64,000 nucleotides of DNA from Chrysemys picta bellii (lineage: Eukaryota; Chordata; Testudines; Emydidae): assembly GCF_011386835.1 (NCBI RefSeq), contig NC_088791.1:7068998-7132997 (forward strand), in the 5' to 3' direction. The position numbers were made by a program, and so were the translations under genes. Below the pieces are notes generated by a model. It was given only the letters and a program-made list of their open reading frames with translations, did no database searches and was not told where the DNA came from. Below are positions 62,560-64,000 of the stretch, piece after piece. Positions within the stretch are counted from its first letter, which is position 1. Every line of letters begins with the position of its first letter.

Positions 62560-63562
62560 CCAGGGCAGAACTCAACTACTCTCTGGGAACGAATCAGTGG
62601 TTTGCAGTCAACCTGGAAGGGCATAAGGAGTGGGGTCTTGCAGGAATTGGTCCTGGGTCCGGTTCTCTTCAATATCTTCATCCATGAGTTAGACAATGGC
62701 ACAGAGAATACGTGTATAAAGTTTGTGGACAATATCACGCTGGAAGGTTATAAGTGCTCTGGAGGACAGGATTAAAATTTAAAATGATCTGGACAAACTG
62801 GGGCAATGGTCTGAAGTAAATAGGATGAAATTCAATAAGGACAAAGGCAAATAACTCCACTTAGGAAGGAGCAATCCGTTGCCCACATACAAAAGGGGAA
62901 ATGACTGCCTAGGAAGGACAACTGCAGGAAGGGATGTGGGGATTACAGGCTAAATGAGAGTCAACAGTAACGCTGGTGCAAAAAAAGCGAACCTCCTTCT
63001 GGGATGTATTAGCAGGATTGTTGTGAGCAAGACACAAGAAGTCATTCTTCTGCTCTACACTGCACTGATATGGCCTCAACTGGAGCATTGTGTCCAGTTC
63101 TGGGCGCCGCATTTCAGGAACGATGTGGACAAATTGGAGGAAGTCCAGGGAAGAGCCACAAAAATGATCTAGAAAACATGACCTATGAAGGAATATTGAA
63201 AAAAATTGGTTTTAGCCAGCAGAAGCAAAGACTGAGAGGGGACATCCGTTTTCAATACATAAAAGGTTGTTACAAGGAGGAGGGAGAAAAAAATATTCTT
63301 AACCTCTAAGGCTAGGAGAAGCAGCAGGGGGCTTAAATTCCAGCCAGGGAGGTTGAGGTTGGACATTAGGAAAAACTTCCTGTCAGGTGCTTAAGCATAA
63401 GAATAACTTGCCTAGGGAGGTGGTGGAATCTTCATCACTGGAGATTTTTAAGAGCAGGTTAGACAAACCTCTCGGGGCTGGTCTAGAGACTAGTCCTGCC
63501 ATGAGTGCAGGGAACTGGACTAGATGCCCTTTTGAGGTCTCTTCCAGTCCTAGGATATTGCT
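62560..63562 (+). mobile_element. decayed CR1 LINE, 3' third
   Basis: CR1 RT-C-terminal peptides appear in shifting frames ([43 protein letters not shown]). The 3' UTR follows with GGTTGGACATTAGGAAAAAC and ACTGGACTAGATGCCC. It has several frameshifts and stops and is much older than the copy at 19336. Confidence 0.88.
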
Positions 63563-64000
63563 TGTGTCACTGAAGCATATGCTTTAGTAGTCAATGCAGT
63601 TATCTTGTTTCCTGAGTCTCACCAACATTACACTAGATCACCCTAGTTTTCCATGCATGTACTTGTGCATTAGTGCACATGCAGAAGTGCTGGCAAGGCT
63701 TGTGCACTACTCCATGGGTGTAGCCTGTGCTGGGCCACTGCACCCATGCAGCTCCAACGTGGAATGAAACTGCTGCAAGTCCGGTTCCACTCATGCAGGG
63801 AGCCCTACAGGGCCCTCCCCCAATACTGCTGCCCATGCTACAGTGACAGTTCTCACCACTAGTGATCCCCTGTCACGCAGAATTCACGCAAGCCTGACAG
63901 GTGCCTTGGTTCTTTAATCCCCCTGCCAGAGCAGCAATGGCAGAGACCCCCTCTGAAGTGAACTTTGGGTAAGCACTACAGGAGCAGGGAATTTGTTTGC
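63563..64000. other. right edge, unassigned
   Basis: No gene is recognised. A small inverted motif CTTGTGCATTAGTGCACATG occurs near 63663. Confidence 0.5.

Overview
The window looks like nuclear DNA from an amniote, most likely a turtle. The genes are split by GT-AG introns and start in CpG islands. The repeats include CR1 LINEs, tRNA-derived SINEs with a CR1-like 3' tail, several hAT and other DNA-transposon MITEs, Penelope-like retroelements and one LTR. The turtle assignment rests on recognising this repeat mix and is an inference.

Two complete protein-coding genes lie head to head. ZC3HC1 (NIPA) is on the minus strand, from its ATG at 15668 to its stop at 307-309. Ten coding exons splice in frame to 499 residues; I recall 502 for human. 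One of its introns is a minor-spliceosome AT-AC intron. KLHDC10 is on the plus strand, from its ATG at 24376 to its stop at 56208-56210. Ten coding exons splice in frame to 441 residues; I recall 442 for human. A repeat-poor 3' UTR of about 5.6 kb follows, with a likely poly(A) signal at 61781. The gene order matches what I recall of the mammalian ZC3HC1-KLHDC10 neighbourhood. The start codons are 8.7 kb apart, so the genes do not share one short bidirectional promoter.

Layout: 1-306 is ZC3HC1 3' UTR. 307-15668 is the ZC3HC1 gene, with hAT elements in introns 1 and 6. 15669-15800 is its promoter. 15941-17268 is a 48-bp minisatellite apparently grown from a MITE end. 17269-24180 is intergenic and dominated by nested CR1 elements. 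24181-24375 is the KLHDC10 promoter. 24376-56210 is KLHDC10, whose 13.5-kb first intron holds Penelope fragments, three pogo-like MITE sites and an LTR. Intron 9 holds a recently inserted Penelope-like element (51695-54515) with an intact reverse transcriptase plus GIY-YIG reading frame and apparently identical 739-bp inverted arms. 56211-61805 is the 3' UTR. 61806-64000 is intergenic with a decayed CR1.

The most interesting material is the Penelope group. Five insertions have 10-13-bp target duplications. Four of them have inverted 3' segments with a 33-34-nt tail on one side only, and all carry a hammerhead-ribozyme-like core or what remains of one.

Splice boundaries were assigned by eye, requiring splice-site dinucleotides, conserved phase and continuity with the known families. 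Nothing was computed or searched.
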